The translations under genes were made by a program, and so were the position numbers. This document shows, in pieces, positions 15,748 to 24,671 of a DNA stretch of 50,671 nt (positions are counted from its first letter, which is position 1; every line of letters starts with the position of its first letter). Origin of the DNA: Oscillospiraceae bacterium (GTDB taxonomy: Bacteria > Bacillota > Clostridia > Oscillospirales > Oscillospiraceae); NCBI GenBank assembly GCA_016286665.1, contig JAEETX010000012.1, positions 1 to 50,671 on the forward strand, read 5' to 3'. The notes under the pieces are model-generated. The model was given only the letters and a program-made list of their open reading frames with translations, was not told the DNA's origin and ran no database searches.

Positions 15748-16461
15748 ATGTCGCTGCTGCATGAATATGAGGATCGGGAATACGACCTGACATTGGAAGC
15801 CTTCGGGGGCGGTATCGTGGAGGACGCCAGCTTCAGCCACAGCCTGGAGGAGATACTGCATGACTTCCGGCAGAGGAATGGGCGGGACCCCATCGACGTC
15901 TCCTACATCGTCGAAGATACGAGGTCCTATGACCTGGATTACTGGTTCACCGCCATCGCGCCCGGCTACCTGGAACAGCTGTCCGCACTGAAGGAGCTGG
16001 TGCTGCCGGACACCGTGGAGTCCGTGGGCGTGACCCCGGCGCTGGAAAAGCTGCTCCGGGGCAACAAGACCCTGATCCGAGGTCCCTTCGACAGCTATGC
16101 TGAGAGCTTCGCCGGGGAATACGGCCTGCCCTTCCGACCGGCGGATCTGGTGATCGCCCGCCATGAGCTGGAAGCTGTCCATGAGATCACCGTGCTGACC
16201 CTCACCTTCCGGCGGGACGGGAGCTGCTGCATCAAGGAGGACATCCATTCTCCCGGTTCCTCCGCAAGTCACAGCTTCGGCGGTACCTTCCTCCACGAGC
16301 TGCCCCGGGCCTTCTATCGGGTAAAGACGGCGCAGCAGGCGGCCGCAGACTTCCGTACCATCCTGGAGGATGCGATCCTGGAGGACGGGCGTCTGGCGGA
16401 CTTCATCGCCAAGGCGAGGGAGAAGGACAAAACTCTAGTTTGGAGGAAGAACCGATGGTGA
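15748..16461 (+). CDS. Hypothetical protein resembling a BspA-type leucine-rich repeat end
   Basis: This is a 237-residue soluble protein of unknown function without a signal peptide. The central segment LKELVLPDTVESVG, followed by LIRGPFDSYAESFAGEYGLPF, resembles the last repeat of BspA-like (LRR_5) proteins, where a strand-turn IPxSVxxIG unit ends with a SyAexyAkenGi motif. Only about one repeat is recognisable, so this is not a normal repeat protein. The C-terminal half has acidic helices. Start 15748 follows AAAGGGG; an in-frame upstream start at 15697 would overlap the promoter. The stop overlaps the start of the nitrilase gene by 7 bp, which suggests coupled expression. Confidence 0.75.
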   Translation: MSLLHEYEDREYDLTLEAFGGGIVEDASFSHSLEEILHDFRQRNGRDPIDVSYIVEDTRSYDLDYWFTAIAPGYLEQLSALKELVLPDTVESVGVTPALEKLLRGNKTLIRGPFDSYAESFAGEYGLPFRPADLVIARHELEAVHEITVLTLTFRRDGSCCIKEDIHSPGSSASHSFGGTFLHELPRAFYRVKTAQQAAADFRTILEDAILEDGRLADFIAKAREKDKTLVWRKNRW

Positions 16462-17306
16462 TACGGATCGCTTTCCTGCAGCTTCTGCCGGAAGCCGATA
16501 TGGCCGGGCAGCTGAAAAAGGGCCTGGCGGCCTGCCGGGAGGCAAAGGACAGGGGGGCGGATATCGCCCTGTTCCCGGAGATGTGGAGCAGCGGATACCG
16601 TATCCCCCAGGACGCAAACGCATTGGAGGCCCTGGCCGTGGAGACGGAGGGGGATTTCGTTTCCGCTTTCGGCGCGCTGGCGGCGGAGCTGGAGTTGGCC
16701 GTCGGCGCCACCTTTCTGGAAAAGCATGCGCCAGGGCCGCGAAACAGCCTGGTCCTGTTTGACCGTTTCGGGGTTCGCAGGCTCCGCTATGCCAAGGTCC
16801 ACACCTGCGCATTTGACGAGGAACGGGTGCTGGACCCCGGCGACGGCTTCTCTGTGACGGCGCTGGATATACGGGGGGAAAAGGTGAAGGTTGGCGCCAT
16901 GATCTGCTTTGACCGGGAATTTCCGGAAAGCGCCCGCATCCTCATGCGCATGGGCGCGGAGCTGATCCTGGCCCCCAACGCCTGTCCCATGGAGATTAAC
17001 CGGCTGTCTGCGCTGCGGACCAGAGCTTATGAGAATATGGTGGCCGTTGCCACCTGCAATTATCCCGCGCCCCATCCGGACTGCAACGGCCGCAGCACCC
17101 TCTTTGACGGCGTGGCATGGCTTCCGGAGGAGCCTGGCGTGCGGGATATGTGCGTGATGGAAGCGCCGGAGGGAGAGGGGGTCTTCCTCGGAGAGCTGGA
17201 TCTGGAAGTCCTGCGAAGCTATCGCCGGGATGAGATCATGGGGTGGAAATACCGCCGCCCGGAGGTCTATGGGCTCCTGACGGAGCCGGGTGGACCGGCT
17301 TTTTGA
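16455..17306 (+). CDS. Carbon-nitrogen hydrolase (nitrilase superfamily)
   Basis: This 283-residue cytosolic amidase-like enzyme has the complete Glu-Lys-Cys triad: Glu42 in LFPEMW, Lys114 in RYAKVH and Cys151 in MICFDREFPESAR. The family hydrolyses amides, ureido compounds or nitriles. The overall pattern is closest to carbamoylputrescine amidase or omega-amidase types, but the substrate is not fixed by sequence. The ATG at 16455 has GGAGG 8 nt upstream, and the frame overlaps the previous gene by 7 bp. A start at the TTG at 16440 is less likely because it would lie within the RBS region. Confidence 0.93.
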   Translation: MVIRIAFLQLLPEADMAGQLKKGLAACREAKDRGADIALFPEMWSSGYRIPQDANALEALAVETEGDFVSAFGALAAELELAVGATFLEKHAPGPRNSLVLFDRFGVRRLRYAKVHTCAFDEERVLDPGDGFSVTALDIRGEKVKVGAMICFDREFPESARILMRMGAELILAPNACPMEINRLSALRTRAYENMVAVATCNYPAPHPDCNGRSTLFDGVAWLPEEPGVRDMCVMEAPEGEGVFLGELDLEVLRSYRRDEIMGWKYRRPEVYGLLTEPGGPAF

Positions 17307-17329
17307 GGCGCAAGCGCGAGGGTGCATGA

Positions 17330-17358
17330 TTGCAATATCCGGCTTTACCTGTTATACT
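17330..17358 (+). promoter_or_regulatory. Promoter upstream of the membrane protein/TrmH/dprA run
   Basis: TTGCAA (17330-17335), 17 nt, then TATACT (17353-17358) lies 44 nt upstream of the start at 17403 and could open the long housekeeping run. Confidence 0.65.
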
Positions 17359-17402
17359 GCTTCCCGCGGAAAGCCGATCACGGAAGATTTGGAGATACGT
17401 AC

Positions 17403-18032
17403 ATGGAAGAAACGCCGAAAAAGGGCTTTGTCTATTGGTTCATAAACGTCTTCTGGTATCACTACGGCAAGCTCAGCATCCTGGTGGTGTTCCTTGCCGC
17501 CGCGGCGATCTGGATGACGGTGGAAGCGCTCAAAAAGGTGGAATACGACCTGAATGTCGCCGTGGTGACGGACGAGGCCATCGCCCGCGACGAGGCCGCC
17601 GCCCTTTCGGCGCTGTTCGCCGCCGCCGCGGGGGACGTGAACGGGGACGGAAAAGCCCTGGTGAACATCGTCACCGTTGCCATGGAGGACGAGGAGCGGC
17701 CGGAGGCCGGGCGCTATCAGGCCCTGCTGTATCTCTCCCTGCCGGAGTACACCATCTTCCTTATGAACGAGCGGGAGTCCGCCCGCTACGTCAAGGAGGA
17801 GGACACCTTCCAGCCCCTGGCGGACTACGGCATCGAAACGGACGACGAGAGCGGCCGCCGGGTCTGGGTGGGGGACAAGGAAGCCTTGCAGTATCTGGGC
17901 GACCATCAATTCTACGCCTGCCTTGCGGACTGGACCGTAAGCGGCAAGGGGAGCGCGGAGATGACGGCAGCCGCCGTCCGGGCCCTGCAGGCGCTGCTGG
18001 CCAGCCCGGATCTGCCGAAAGCGGGGGAGTGA
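17403..18032 (+). CDS. Single-pass membrane protein of unknown function
   Basis: This is a 209-residue protein. The N-terminal cytosolic stretch METPKK-like (residues 1-20) precedes one transmembrane helix around residues 22-42 (LSILVVFLAAAAIWMTVEAL). About 165 residues then lie outside, predicted from charge. The external part contains DVNGDGK, a calcium-loop-like motif seen in dockerins and EF-hands, but only once. No enzyme family is recognised. It ends 3 bp before the TrmH-type gene and probably shares its mRNA. An upstream in-frame ATG at 17322 would overlap the promoter and is rejected. Confidence 0.75.
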   Translation: MEETPKKGFVYWFINVFWYHYGKLSILVVFLAAAAIWMTVEALKKVEYDLNVAVVTDEAIARDEAAALSALFAAAAGDVNGDGKALVNIVTVAMEDEERPEAGRYQALLYLSLPEYTIFLMNERESARYVKEEDTFQPLADYGIETDDESGRRVWVGDKEALQYLGDHQFYACLADWTVSGKGSAEMTAAAVRALQALLASPDLPKAGE

Positions 18033-18035
18033 AGC

Positions 18036-18800
18036 ATGGAAAAAATCACCAGCCGTCATAACCCTCTGGTGGCGGAGCTGCGCCGCCTGGCGGGGGAGAA
18101 AAGCGCCCGACGGGAAGCCGGACTGCTGCTGGGACAGGGCTATAAGCTGCTGACGGAGGCGCTGGCCGCTGGACTGACGCCGCAGGTGGTGCTGACGGCG
18201 GAGGAAGCGCCGGATATGCCGGAGGGCATCCGCTGCTGCGCCGTGACGGAAGAACTGCTGGCCTATATTTCTCCCATGAAAAGCGCGCCGGAGCTGATTT
18301 TCACCGCCCCCATCCCGGAGGAAACGGGCCCGGTCTGGGGCCGGGTGCTGCTGGCGGAGAATATGCAGGACCCCGGCAACGTGGGCGCCATGATCCGCAC
18401 GGCGGCGGCTTTCGGCTTCGACGGCATCCTGCTGGCGGGCGCCTGCGCCGATCCCTGGAGCCCGAAGGCGGTCCGTTCCAGCATGGGGGCGGTGTTCCGC
18501 CTGAAAATTTGGGAGCGGAGCAGCACGGAGGAGGCCTTGGAGGAGCTGCGGGAAGAAAACCTGCCCCTCTGCGCCGCTGCACTGGCGCAGCATGCCCAGA
18601 AAGCCGGTTCCTTCCGCTTTCCGGAGCGCTTCGCCCTGGCGGTGGGCAACGAGGGTCACGGCCTGTCGGAGGAGATCCTCAGCGCCGCGGAGAAGATCAT
18701 ACGCATCCCCATGACGCCGGGGGCGGAATCCCTGAATGCGGCGGCAGCCGCGGCGGTGCTGATGTGGGAAAGCTATCGGGAGAGGGAAGACCATGTCTGA
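18036..18800 (+). CDS. TrmH/SpoU-family RNA 2'-O-methyltransferase
   Basis: This 254-residue enzyme transfers a methyl group from S-adenosylmethionine to a ribose 2'-OH in tRNA or 23S rRNA. The SPOUT knot motifs are clear: NMQDPGNVGAMIRTAAAFG (Asn109 and onward), then FALAVGNEGHGLSEEI and IPMTPGAESLNAAAAAAVLM near the C-terminus. The N-terminal domain (SRHNPLVAELRRLAGEKSAR) is the substrate-binding part found in the TrmH/RlmB branch. The target nucleotide cannot be assigned, so no gene symbol is given. It overlaps dprA by 8 bp. Confidence 0.93.
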   Translation: MEKITSRHNPLVAELRRLAGEKSARREAGLLLGQGYKLLTEALAAGLTPQVVLTAEEAPDMPEGIRCCAVTEELLAYISPMKSAPELIFTAPIPEETGPVWGRVLLAENMQDPGNVGAMIRTAAAFGFDGILLAGACADPWSPKAVRSSMGAVFRLKIWERSSTEEALEELREENLPLCAAALAQHAQKAGSFRFPERFALAVGNEGHGLSEEILSAAEKIIRIPMTPGAESLNAAAAAAVLMWESYREREDHV

Positions 18801-19980
18801 TCTGCGCTATTGGCTCTGGCTGGCCCAGTCGGGCGTCAGCCCCCGCATCGCCCGGCGCTGCCTGCGCGCCGCGGGCGGCGTGAAGGAGCTGTTTCTGGCC
18901 GATCCCCGGTCCCTGAGCGGCGTGGAGGGCATCCGCGCTTCCGATGTGCATGCTCTGGCGCGGAAGGATATCTCCCAGGCGGAGGCAATTGAGCGCAGCT
19001 GCCGGGACGCCGGCGTCAGCATCCTCTGCCTGGGGGATTCGGCGTATCCCGACCGGCTGCGGAGCATCGAGGACCCGCCCCTGGTGATCTATGTGAAGGG
19101 CAAGCTGCCCCCGGTGGACGACCGGCTGTGCATCGGCGTCGTGGGCACGAGAAAGGCCACGGACTACGGGAAGGAGACCGCCGGGCGCATCGCCCGCGAG
19201 CTGGCGGATAAGGGCGGCGTCATCGTCACCGGGCTGGCCGAGGGCGTGGACAGCGCCGCCGCCAAAGGCGCGCTGGAGGCCGGCGGCACGGTGATCGCCG
19301 TGCTGGGCACCGGCGTGGATGTGGTCTATCCCGCCTGGAACACGCAGCTGCAGGAGCGGGTGAGCCGGTATGGCGCGCTGATGAGCGAATACCCGCCCGG
19401 CAGCGCCGCGGCGCGCTACAGCTTTCCCCGGCGCAACCGCATCATCAGCGGCCTCTGCCTGGGCGTGGCCGTCGTGCAGGCCCCGGTCAGAAGCGGCGCG
19501 CTCATCACCGCCGCCCATGCGCAGGAGCAGGGGCGGGATGTGTTCGTAGTCCCGGGCGCGGTGGATGATCCCGGCTTCCAGGGCTCCAACGCCCTCATTC
19601 GGGACGGGGCGCAGCTCATTCGCGGCGGGGACGATATCCTGGAGGAATACAGCTTCCGTTACCCGGAGCTCCTGCGGCGCTCGGCGCAGCGGAAGGCGCA
19701 GACGCCGGAGGATCCGACAAAAGAAGCTATTGACAAGGCCGGGAGCGTAGGTTATAGTTCACTCTCAGAACAACTGGAGAGCCTGACGGAGCCGGAATTG
19801 AAGGCTGTGGAGGTCCTCGCCCGGGGCGAACGCTTCAAGGACGAGCTCATCCGCATGAGCGGCCTCAGCGCGCAGAGCGTCATGGCCGCCCTCACCATGC
19901 TGCAGCTCAAGGGCTATGTGCGGGAGGAAAACGGCAGGTATCGTCTCCTGGTTCGCTATACGGAGCATCATGCAGTCTGA
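18793..19980 (+). CDS. dprA: DNA-processing protein DprA
   Basis: This 395-residue Rossmann-fold protein loads RecA onto incoming single-stranded DNA during natural transformation and is widely conserved even in non-competent bacteria. An N-terminal SAM-like domain (WLWLAQSGVSPRIARRCL) is followed by the DprA core: VVGTRKATDYG, VTGLAEGVDSAAAKGAL, VLGTGVDVVYPAWN, FPRRNRIISGL and SGALITAAHAQEQGRDVFVVPG. The C-terminal winged helix (about residues 315-385) ends the protein. The order TrmH-type, dprA, topA, trmFO is typical of Firmicutes. A strong promoter for topA lies inside this gene near its 3' end. Confidence 0.97.
   Translation: MSDLRYWLWLAQSGVSPRIARRCLRAAGGVKELFLADPRSLSGVEGIRASDVHALARKDISQAEAIERSCRDAGVSILCLGDSAYPDRLRSIEDPPLVIYVKGKLPPVDDRLCIGVVGTRKATDYGKETAGRIARELADKGGVIVTGLAEGVDSAAAKGALEAGGTVIAVLGTGVDVVYPAWNTQLQERVSRYGALMSEYPPGSAAARYSFPRRNRIISGLCLGVAVVQAPVRSGALITAAHAQEQGRDVFVVPGAVDDPGFQGSNALIRDGAQLIRGGDDILEEYSFRYPELLRRSAQRKAQTPEDPTKEAIDKAGSVGYSSLSEQLESLTEPELKAVEVLARGERFKDELIRMSGLSAQSVMAALTMLQLKGYVREENGRYRLLVRYTEHHAV
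19730..19758 (+). promoter_or_regulatory. Internal promoter in dprA, probably for topA
   Basis: TTGACA (19730-19735), 17 nt, then TATAGT (19753-19758) is a near-consensus promoter within the dprA coding region, about 270 nt before the topA start. Confidence 0.65.
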
Positions 19981-20030
19981 CGGCCCTGGCCTTCAGACCT
20001 GTTGCCATAACTAAGGAGTGTCGGAGGACA

Positions 20031-22328
20031 ATGGGAAAAGCACTGGTCATCATGGAATCCCCCGCGAAGGCAAAGACCATTGAGAAATACCTGGGTCCGG
20101 GTTATCGGGTCACCGCCTGCATGGGCCATCTGCGGGATCTGCCCAAGAGCACCCTGGGCGTGGATATCGAGGCCGGCTTCGTGCCGGATTACCGTCCCAT
20201 CCCCAACCGGGAGGAGACCATCGGCAAGCTCAGGGAAGAAGCCGCCAAGGCGGACCGCGTCTATCTCGCCACCGACCCGGACCGGGAAGGAGAGGCCATT
20301 TCCTGGCATCTGTGCGAGCTGCTGGAGCTGCCCCCGGAGAAGACCCTGCGGGTGACCTTCAACGAGATCACCAAAAACGTGGTGCTGGAGGGCATCCAGA
20401 AGCCCCGGAGCATCGACATGGGTCTGGTGGACGCCCAGCAGGCCCGGCGCATCCTGGACCGGATCGTGGGCTATAAGCTGAGTCCCGTGCTGTGGACGAA
20501 GATCCGCCGGGGACTCTCCGCCGGGCGGGTGCAGTCGGTGGTGACGCGCCTCGTGGTGGACCGGGAGGAGGAGATCCGCGCCTTTGTGCCAGAGGAATAC
20601 TGGCTGCTGGACGCCGTTTTGAGCGCCGCGGGCTCGGAGGACAGCTTTACCGCCCATTACCACGGCACGGAGAAGAAAAAGAAGGAACTGAAAAGCCGGG
20701 CGGATGTGGACGCGGTCATCGCCGACGTGAAGGGCGCGCCCTTCACGGTGAAGACCGTCAAGCGCTCGGACAAATCCCGCTCTCCCGCGCCGCCCTTCAT
20801 CACCTCCACGATGCAGCAGGAGGCGTCCCGCCGCCTGAACATGACGCCCCGGCGCACCATGGCCGTGGCCCAGGCGCTCTATGAGGGCCTCCCCGTGGCC
20901 GGGCAGGACAGCACGGGCCTCATAACCTATATGCGTACGGATTCCCTGCGCATTTCCGCCGAGGCCGCTTCCGCCGCCAAGGCGTTTATCCAGCGGGAAT
21001 ACGGGCGGGAGTATTACCCGGAAAGGACCCGCGTCTTCCGTGCGGGCAAAAACGCCCAGGATGCCCACGAGGCCATCCGCCCCGCCAATGTGGAGCTGAC
21101 CCCGGAGAAGATCCGCCGCGACCTGACGGAGGAGCAGTACCGGCTCTACCGCCTCATCTGGCGGCGCTTCGTGGCATCCCAGATGGCCAACGCCGTTTAT
21201 GACAATGTGGCCGTGGACGTCCTCAGCGCCGGGCATATCTTCAAGGCCTCCGCCTCCCAGCTGAAATTCGCCGGCTTCACCAAGGTCTATGACTCCCAGA
21301 AGGACGAGGAGGAGAAGGTGAAGACCCTGCCTCCCCTGACGGAGGGGGATGCGCTCACGCTGCGGCAGCTGAAGGAGGAGCAGAAATTCACCCAGCCGCC
21401 CGCCCGCTACACGGAGGATACCCTGATCGGCGCCATGCGGGACAAGGGCATCGGCCGCCCCAGCACCTACGCCCCCACAGTCTCCACCATCCTGGACCGG
21501 GAATATGTGGTGAAGGAGGGCAAGCAGCTGCGGCCCACCGCCCTGGGGGAGACGGTCACCAAATTCATGGAGGACCGCTTCGGCAACATCGTGGACGTGC
21601 AGTTCACCGCCAATATGGAAGAACAGCTGGACCGGGTGGCGGAGGGCGAGAAGCCCTGGAAGGCCGTCCTGTCGGATTTCTACGGGGATTTCAGCAGGGA
21701 ACTCACCGACGCGGAGGAGAGCCTCAAGGGCGTGCGCATCAAGGTGCCCGACGAGGTGACCTCGGAAATCTGCCCCAACTGCGGGAAGAACCTGGTGGTC
21801 AAATCCAGCCGCTTCGGCCGCTTCCTGGGCTGCCCCGGCTACCCGGAATGCACCTTCACCAAGCCCATCGTCATCGAAATGCCGGGCCGCTGCCCCAAGT
21901 GCGGCGGGCGCATCCTCAAGCGCACCAGCAAGAAGGGCTACACCTACTATGCCTGCGAATTCGTTTCCGACTGCGGCTTCATGACCTGGGACGTGCCCGT
22001 GAAGGACGACTGCCCGGAATGCGGCAAGACCATGTTCAAGCGCTCCGGCCGCGGCTACCGCAAACCCTTCTGCATCAACGAGGAATGCCCCAATTTCCTG
22101 CCGGAGGACAAGCGGGGCTATAAGCGCAGGACGGCGGAGAGCGGCGACGCCGCGGCGGAGACCGCCGGGACAGAAGCTCCCGCGGCGGAGGAAAAAGCGC
22201 CGGCAAAGAAGACCGCCGCAAAAAAGACGGCAGCAAAGAAGACCGCCGCCGGGAAAAAGACCGCCGCGGTCAAGAGCAGGAGCGGGACCGCCGCGAAAAA
22301 AACGAAAAAGACGGAGGCGGGGGAATGA
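20031..22328 (+). CDS. topA: DNA topoisomerase I
   Basis: This 765-residue type IA topoisomerase relaxes negative supercoils. The N-terminal TOPRIM domain has VIMESPAKAKTIEKYLG and DPDREGEAISWHL. The catalytic tyrosine is Tyr300 in LITYMRTDSLRIS. Residues about 575-700 contain three C4 zinc ribbons (ICPNCGKNL...CPGYPEC, CPKCGG...C and CPECGKTMF...C). A Lys/Ala/Thr-rich tail follows (repeats of AKKTA), a disordered DNA-binding extension like those of histone H1-like proteins. The start follows TCGGAGGACA. It overlaps trmFO by 4 bp (ATGA). Confidence 0.98.
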   Translation: MGKALVIMESPAKAKTIEKYLGPGYRVTACMGHLRDLPKSTLGVDIEAGFVPDYRPIPNREETIGKLREEAAKADRVYLATDPDREGEAISWHLCELLELPPEKTLRVTFNEITKNVVLEGIQKPRSIDMGLVDAQQARRILDRIVGYKLSPVLWTKIRRGLSAGRVQSVVTRLVVDREEEIRAFVPEEYWLLDAVLSAAGSEDSFTAHYHGTEKKKKELKSRADVDAVIADVKGAPFTVKTVKRSDKSRSPAPPFITSTMQQEASRRLNMTPRRTMAVAQALYEGLPVAGQDSTGLITYMRTDSLRISAEAASAAKAFIQREYGREYYPERTRVFRAGKNAQDAHEAIRPANVELTPEKIRRDLTEEQYRLYRLIWRRFVASQMANAVYDNVAVDVLSAGHIFKASASQLKFAGFTKVYDSQKDEEEKVKTLPPLTEGDALTLRQLKEEQKFTQPPARYTEDTLIGAMRDKGIGRPSTYAPTVSTILDREYVVKEGKQLRPTALGETVTKFMEDRFGNIVDVQFTANMEEQLDRVAEGEKPWKAVLSDFYGDFSRELTDAEESLKGVRIKVPDEVTSEICPNCGKNLVVKSSRFGRFLGCPGYPECTFTKPIVIEMPGRCPKCGGRILKRTSKKGYTYYACEFVSDCGFMTWDVPVKDDCPECGKTMFKRSGRGYRKPFCINEECPNFLPEDKRGYKRRTAESGDAAAETAGTEAPAAEEKAPAKKTAAKKTAAKKTAAGKKTAAVKSRSGTAAKKTKKTEAGE

Positions 22329-23629
22329 TCCCCGCCGTCACCGTGGTGGGGGCCGGCCTGGCGGGCTGTGAGGCCGTCTGGCAGCTGAGCAGGCGGGGGA
22401 TCCCCGTGTGCCTCCGGGAAATGAAGCCGGAGAAAAAGAGCCCCGCCCACGTGTCGGACAGCTTCGCCGAGCTGGTCTGCTCCAATTCCCTCCGCTCCGC
22501 CGACCCGGTGAACGCCGTGGGCCTCCTGAAGGAGGAAATGCGGCGGCTGGATTCCCTCATCATCCGCTGCGCGGACGCCAATCGGGTGGAGGCGGGCAGC
22601 GCCCTGGCCGTGGACCGCAAGGGCTTTGAGACAAGCGTCACGGAGGCCGTACGGGCCCTGCCGAATGTGGAGATCGTTCCCGGCGAGGTCACAGAGATCC
22701 CGGAGGGGATCGTGATCTTCGCCACGGGCCCCCTCACCTCGGAAGCCCTGGCGGACAAGCTCCTGGCCCTCCTGGGGGGCAAGGCCGACCTGCATTTCTA
22801 CGATGCGGCGGCCCCCATCGTCACCATGGAGAGCGTGGATATGGACCGCGCCTTCTTCGCCTCCCGCTACGGGAAGGGAAGTGCAGATTATGTCAACTGC
22901 CCCATGACAAAGGAGGAGTACGAGGCCTTCCACCGGGAGCTGGCAAGCGCCAAAGAGGCCCCGGTCCACGGATTCGAGGATTCCGGCGTCTTCGAGGGCT
23001 GCATGCCTGTGGAGGTCATGGCCCGGCGGGGGGTGGATACCCTGCGCTACGGGCCCCTGAAGCCCAGGGGCATCACGGACCCCGCCACCGGGCGGGAGCC
23101 CTACGCCGTGGTACAGCTGCGGCGGGATAACTTCGAGGGCAGCCTTTACAATATCGTCGGCTTCCAGACCCACCTGACCTTCGGGGAGCAGAAGCGGGTC
23201 TTTTCCATGATCCCGGCGCTGCACGATGCGGAATACGTGCGCTATGGGGTCATGCACCGGAATACCTATATCGATTCCCCCCGGCATCTGGACGGGCAGT
23301 ACCGCTGGAAAGCGCAGCCGCGCATCCGCTTCGCCGGGCAGGTCACCGGGGTGGAGGGCTATGTGGAATCCGCCGCCTCCGGCCTTTTATGCGGCATCCA
23401 GACGGCCCGGGAGCTCCTGGGGAAGGAACCGCTGGATTTCACCCGCCGGACGGCCATCGGGGCCCTGGCGGCCTATGTCAGCGACCCCGGCGTCGCGGAC
23501 TTCCAGCCCATGAACGTGAATTTCGGGATCATCGAGCCGCTGGACCACCGGGTCCGGGGAAAGAGAAACAAAAACGCCGAGCTGAGCCGCCGGGCGCTGG
23601 ATGTGATCGCCGGTCTCGACAAGGCGTAA
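22325..23629 (+). CDS. trmFO: tRNA (uracil-54-C5)-methyltransferase, folate/FAD-dependent
   Basis: This 434-residue flavoenzyme methylates U54 in the T-loop of tRNA, with methylenetetrahydrofolate as carbon donor and FADH2 as reductant. The N-terminal dinucleotide-binding motif is VTVVGAGLAGCEAVWQL. Family-specific blocks include LREMKPEKKSPAH, AELVCSNSLRS and the C-terminal QVTGVEGYVESAASGLL with FQPMNVNFGI. It is coupled to topA through an ATGA overlap, the usual Firmicutes pairing. It acts in the cytosol. Confidence 0.98.
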   Translation: MIPAVTVVGAGLAGCEAVWQLSRRGIPVCLREMKPEKKSPAHVSDSFAELVCSNSLRSADPVNAVGLLKEEMRRLDSLIIRCADANRVEAGSALAVDRKGFETSVTEAVRALPNVEIVPGEVTEIPEGIVIFATGPLTSEALADKLLALLGGKADLHFYDAAAPIVTMESVDMDRAFFASRYGKGSADYVNCPMTKEEYEAFHRELASAKEAPVHGFEDSGVFEGCMPVEVMARRGVDTLRYGPLKPRGITDPATGREPYAVVQLRRDNFEGSLYNIVGFQTHLTFGEQKRVFSMIPALHDAEYVRYGVMHRNTYIDSPRHLDGQYRWKAQPRIRFAGQVTGVEGYVESAASGLLCGIQTARELLGKEPLDFTRRTAIGALAAYVSDPGVADFQPMNVNFGIIEPLDHRVRGKRNKNAELSRRALDVIAGLDKA

Positions 23630-23642
23630 CGGGGAGAGAAAC

Positions 23643-24671
23643 ATGAAGATCATTGTGGACGCCATGGGCGGGGACAATGCCCCCATGGAGATCGTCAAGG
23701 GGGCCGTTCAGGCCCTGGAGGAACTGCAAACGGAGATCATCCTGGTGGGCAACGCGGAGGCCATCCTCCGCTGCGTGCAGGAGCTGGGTCTCCAGAATCT
23801 GCCCAAGGGCCTGGAGATCGCCAACGCCTCCGACGTGGTGACCATGGAGGACGACCCGGCCAGAGCGGTGCGGGACAAGAAGGATTCCTCCATGGCGGTC
23901 ATGCTCTACAAGCTGCGCGACGGGGAGGCGGACGCCGCCGTCAGCGCCGGCAGCACCGGCGCGCTCCTGAGCGGGGCGACCCTGGTGGTCAAGCGGGTCC
24001 GGGGCGTCCGCCGGGCGGCCCTGGCCCCCATCCTGCCCTCCAAAACCGGGGGCTGCGTCCTCATCGACTGCGGGGCTAACGCGGAGTGCTCCGCGGAATA
24101 CCTGCAGCAGTTCGCCTATATGGGCAAGGGCCTGGCCGCCGCCTGCCTGGGAAAGAAGAAGCCCAGGATCGGCCTGCTGAACATCGGCGCGGAGGATACC
24201 AAGGGCGGTTCCCTGCAGAAGGAGACCTTCGCCCTGCTGACGAAGGACGCCCAGGCCGGGAAGCTGGATTTCGTGGGCAACGTGGAGGCAAGAGACGTGT
24301 TTTCCGGGGCCTGCGACGTGCTGGTGACCGACGGGTTCAGCGGCAATGTGATGCTGAAGGCCATCGAGGGCACCGCGATCTACATGGGAGAAAACCTGAA
24401 GCAGGTGTTCTACCGCAGCGCCGTGAGCAAGCTGGCGGGGGCCCTCGTGAAGGGCGGCCTGCGGGAATTCAAAAAGAGCCTGGATTATTCCGAGGTGGGC
24501 GGCACCGCTTTCCTGGGCATCAACAAGCCGGTGGTGAAGGCCCACGGCTCCAGCAATGCCAAGGCTATCTGCTCCGCCATCCGCCAGGCCGCGAAGCTGG
24601 CCTCCTCCGACCTTGCCCAAGAGCTGAGCGCTATGCTGACGGAGAACGCGCAGGAGGCGGACCGTGTCTGA
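23643..24671 (+). CDS. plsX: Phosphate acyltransferase PlsX
   Basis: This 342-residue enzyme converts acyl-ACP to acyl-phosphate for phosphatidic acid synthesis by PlsY at the membrane. The N-terminus MKIIVDAMGGDNAPMEIVKG is diagnostic. The conserved AAVSAGSTGALLSGATLVV, LIDCGANAECSAEYL and NIGAEDTKGGS segments follow. In most Firmicutes plsX is followed by acpP and then rnc. Here rnc overlaps the end of plsX by 8 bp, so the acyl carrier protein gene must be elsewhere. The RBS is GGGGAGAG. Confidence 0.98.
   Translation: MKIIVDAMGGDNAPMEIVKGAVQALEELQTEIILVGNAEAILRCVQELGLQNLPKGLEIANASDVVTMEDDPARAVRDKKDSSMAVMLYKLRDGEADAAVSAGSTGALLSGATLVVKRVRGVRRAALAPILPSKTGGCVLIDCGANAECSAEYLQQFAYMGKGLAAACLGKKKPRIGLLNIGAEDTKGGSLQKETFALLTKDAQAGKLDFVGNVEARDVFSGACDVLVTDGFSGNVMLKAIEGTAIYMGENLKQVFYRSAVSKLAGALVKGGLREFKKSLDYSEVGGTAFLGINKPVVKAHGSSNAKAICSAIRQAAKLASSDLAQELSAMLTENAQEADRV

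Noticed and set aside
22190-22328. Repeated AAKKTA units in topA as a possible mobile or recent repeat
   Set aside because: Lys/Ala-rich tails are common in high-GC topoisomerase I and other DNA-binding proteins. No sign of insertion is present.
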